From NCBI GenBank assembly GCA_036787815.1, contig DAIQOP010000025.1:1-23029 (forward strand): DNA of 23,029 nt. Direction: 5' to 3'. The notes below the pieces were generated by a model. The model was not told the origin of the DNA, searched no databases, and was given only the letters and a program-made list of their open reading frames with translations. The position numbers were made by a program, and so were the translations under genes. Numbering within the stretch: the stretch's first letter is position 1; each line of letters opens with the position of its first letter. Source of the DNA: DATBAK01 sp036787815 (GTDB taxonomy: Bacteria; Actinomycetota; Acidimicrobiia; IMCC26256; PALSA-610). Positions 22,870-23,029 of the stretch are shown piece after piece.

Positions 22870-22895
22870 TCAGGCCTGACGCTCCGCGGCTCAGG
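22870..22895. terminator. Weak stem-loop between convergent genes
   Basis: A perfect 10-bp palindrome TCAGGCCTGA (22870-22879) overlaps a CCTGA...TCAGG pair (22875-22895) in the 88-bp space between two convergent genes. There is no U-run. It could slow polymerase from both sides, but support is slight. Confidence 0.25.
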
Positions 22896-22904
22896 ACGTC
22901 GCGG

Positions 22905-23029
22905 TCAGCCGTCCATCTCCGCGAGGAGCGAGCGCCACGCTCGCATGCTCGCTGCGAGGCTGAACTGCTGTTCGCAGCGCAATCGGGCGGCTGCGCCCAG
23001 GCGCTCGCGTCGCGCCGGATCTTCGACCA
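22905..23029 (-). CDS. C-terminal end of a glycosyltransferase, cut by window edge
   Basis: Forty residues ending in a TGA at 22907-22905 are readable, the gene continuing beyond the window. They include VEDPARRERLGAAARLRCEQ followed by FSLAASMRAWRSLLAEM. The DPARRERLGAAAR...FS...M...LL pattern is the usual last helix pair of GT4 enzymes, as in the other GT4 proteins here (DPERRAAMGAAAAERG; DDPARRLAFGARSR). It converges on the GT4 gene ending at 22816. Family is likely, sugar unknown. Confidence 0.7.
   Translation of the reverse strand, partial: VEDPARRERLGAAARLRCEQQFSLAASMRAWRSLLAEMDG

Overview
The window looks like a draft chromosomal segment from a very GC-rich actinobacterium, possibly an uncultured member of the Acidimicrobiia. 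The signs are strong G/C bias at third codon positions, many GTG and one likely TTG start, 1-10 nt gene overlaps (GTGA, ATGA, TGATG), and family types common there. The placement is inference. A run of ten N (11856-11865) marks a scaffold join. No tRNA, rRNA, CRISPR array, insertion sequence or phage gene is visible, and no gene-free stretch exceeds 300 bp.

Region 1 (1-3018, minus strand) is a compact cassette. Read 5' to 3' it holds an HPr-kinase-related P-loop protein, a small PqqD-like peptide-binding protein, a second kinase-like protein that has lost its P-loop, and a PqqD-thioredoxin fusion. A further gene begins at the window edge; its first residues (VSAQSGLF) faintly recall an asparagine-synthase-type N-terminus. 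This is the most system-like part of the window and resembles the tailoring parts of RiPP or 'HPr-rel' clusters. No precursor peptide gene is visible.

Region 2 (3169-11706) is cell-surface glycan machinery. A lone plus-strand double-GNAT protein is followed, after a small octamer repeat, by a minus-strand operon. That operon holds a one-piece ABC exporter, a NodB-type polysaccharide deacetylase, a GT4 glycosyltransferase, a GNAT acetyltransferase, a WecA/MraY-type polyprenyl-phosphate sugar-1-phosphate transferase and another GT4 enzyme. A GT2 glycosyltransferase lies just upstream of it. Together they could start a glycan on undecaprenyl phosphate, extend and acylate or deacetylate it, and export it.

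Region 3 (11707-22816, plus strand) is a run of glycan-building and decorating genes: two related GT2 enzymes (plus signs of a third hidden in the assembly gap), an FkbM methyltransferase, a sulfotransferase, a further GT2-like enzyme, two SAM methyltransferases, an alpha/beta hydrolase, a second, different sulfotransferase, a formyltransferase-like/beta-propeller fusion and a GT4 enzyme. The inferred product is a methylated, sulfated surface polysaccharide or glycolipid. The window ends inside the C-terminus of another minus-strand glycosyltransferase (22905-23029).
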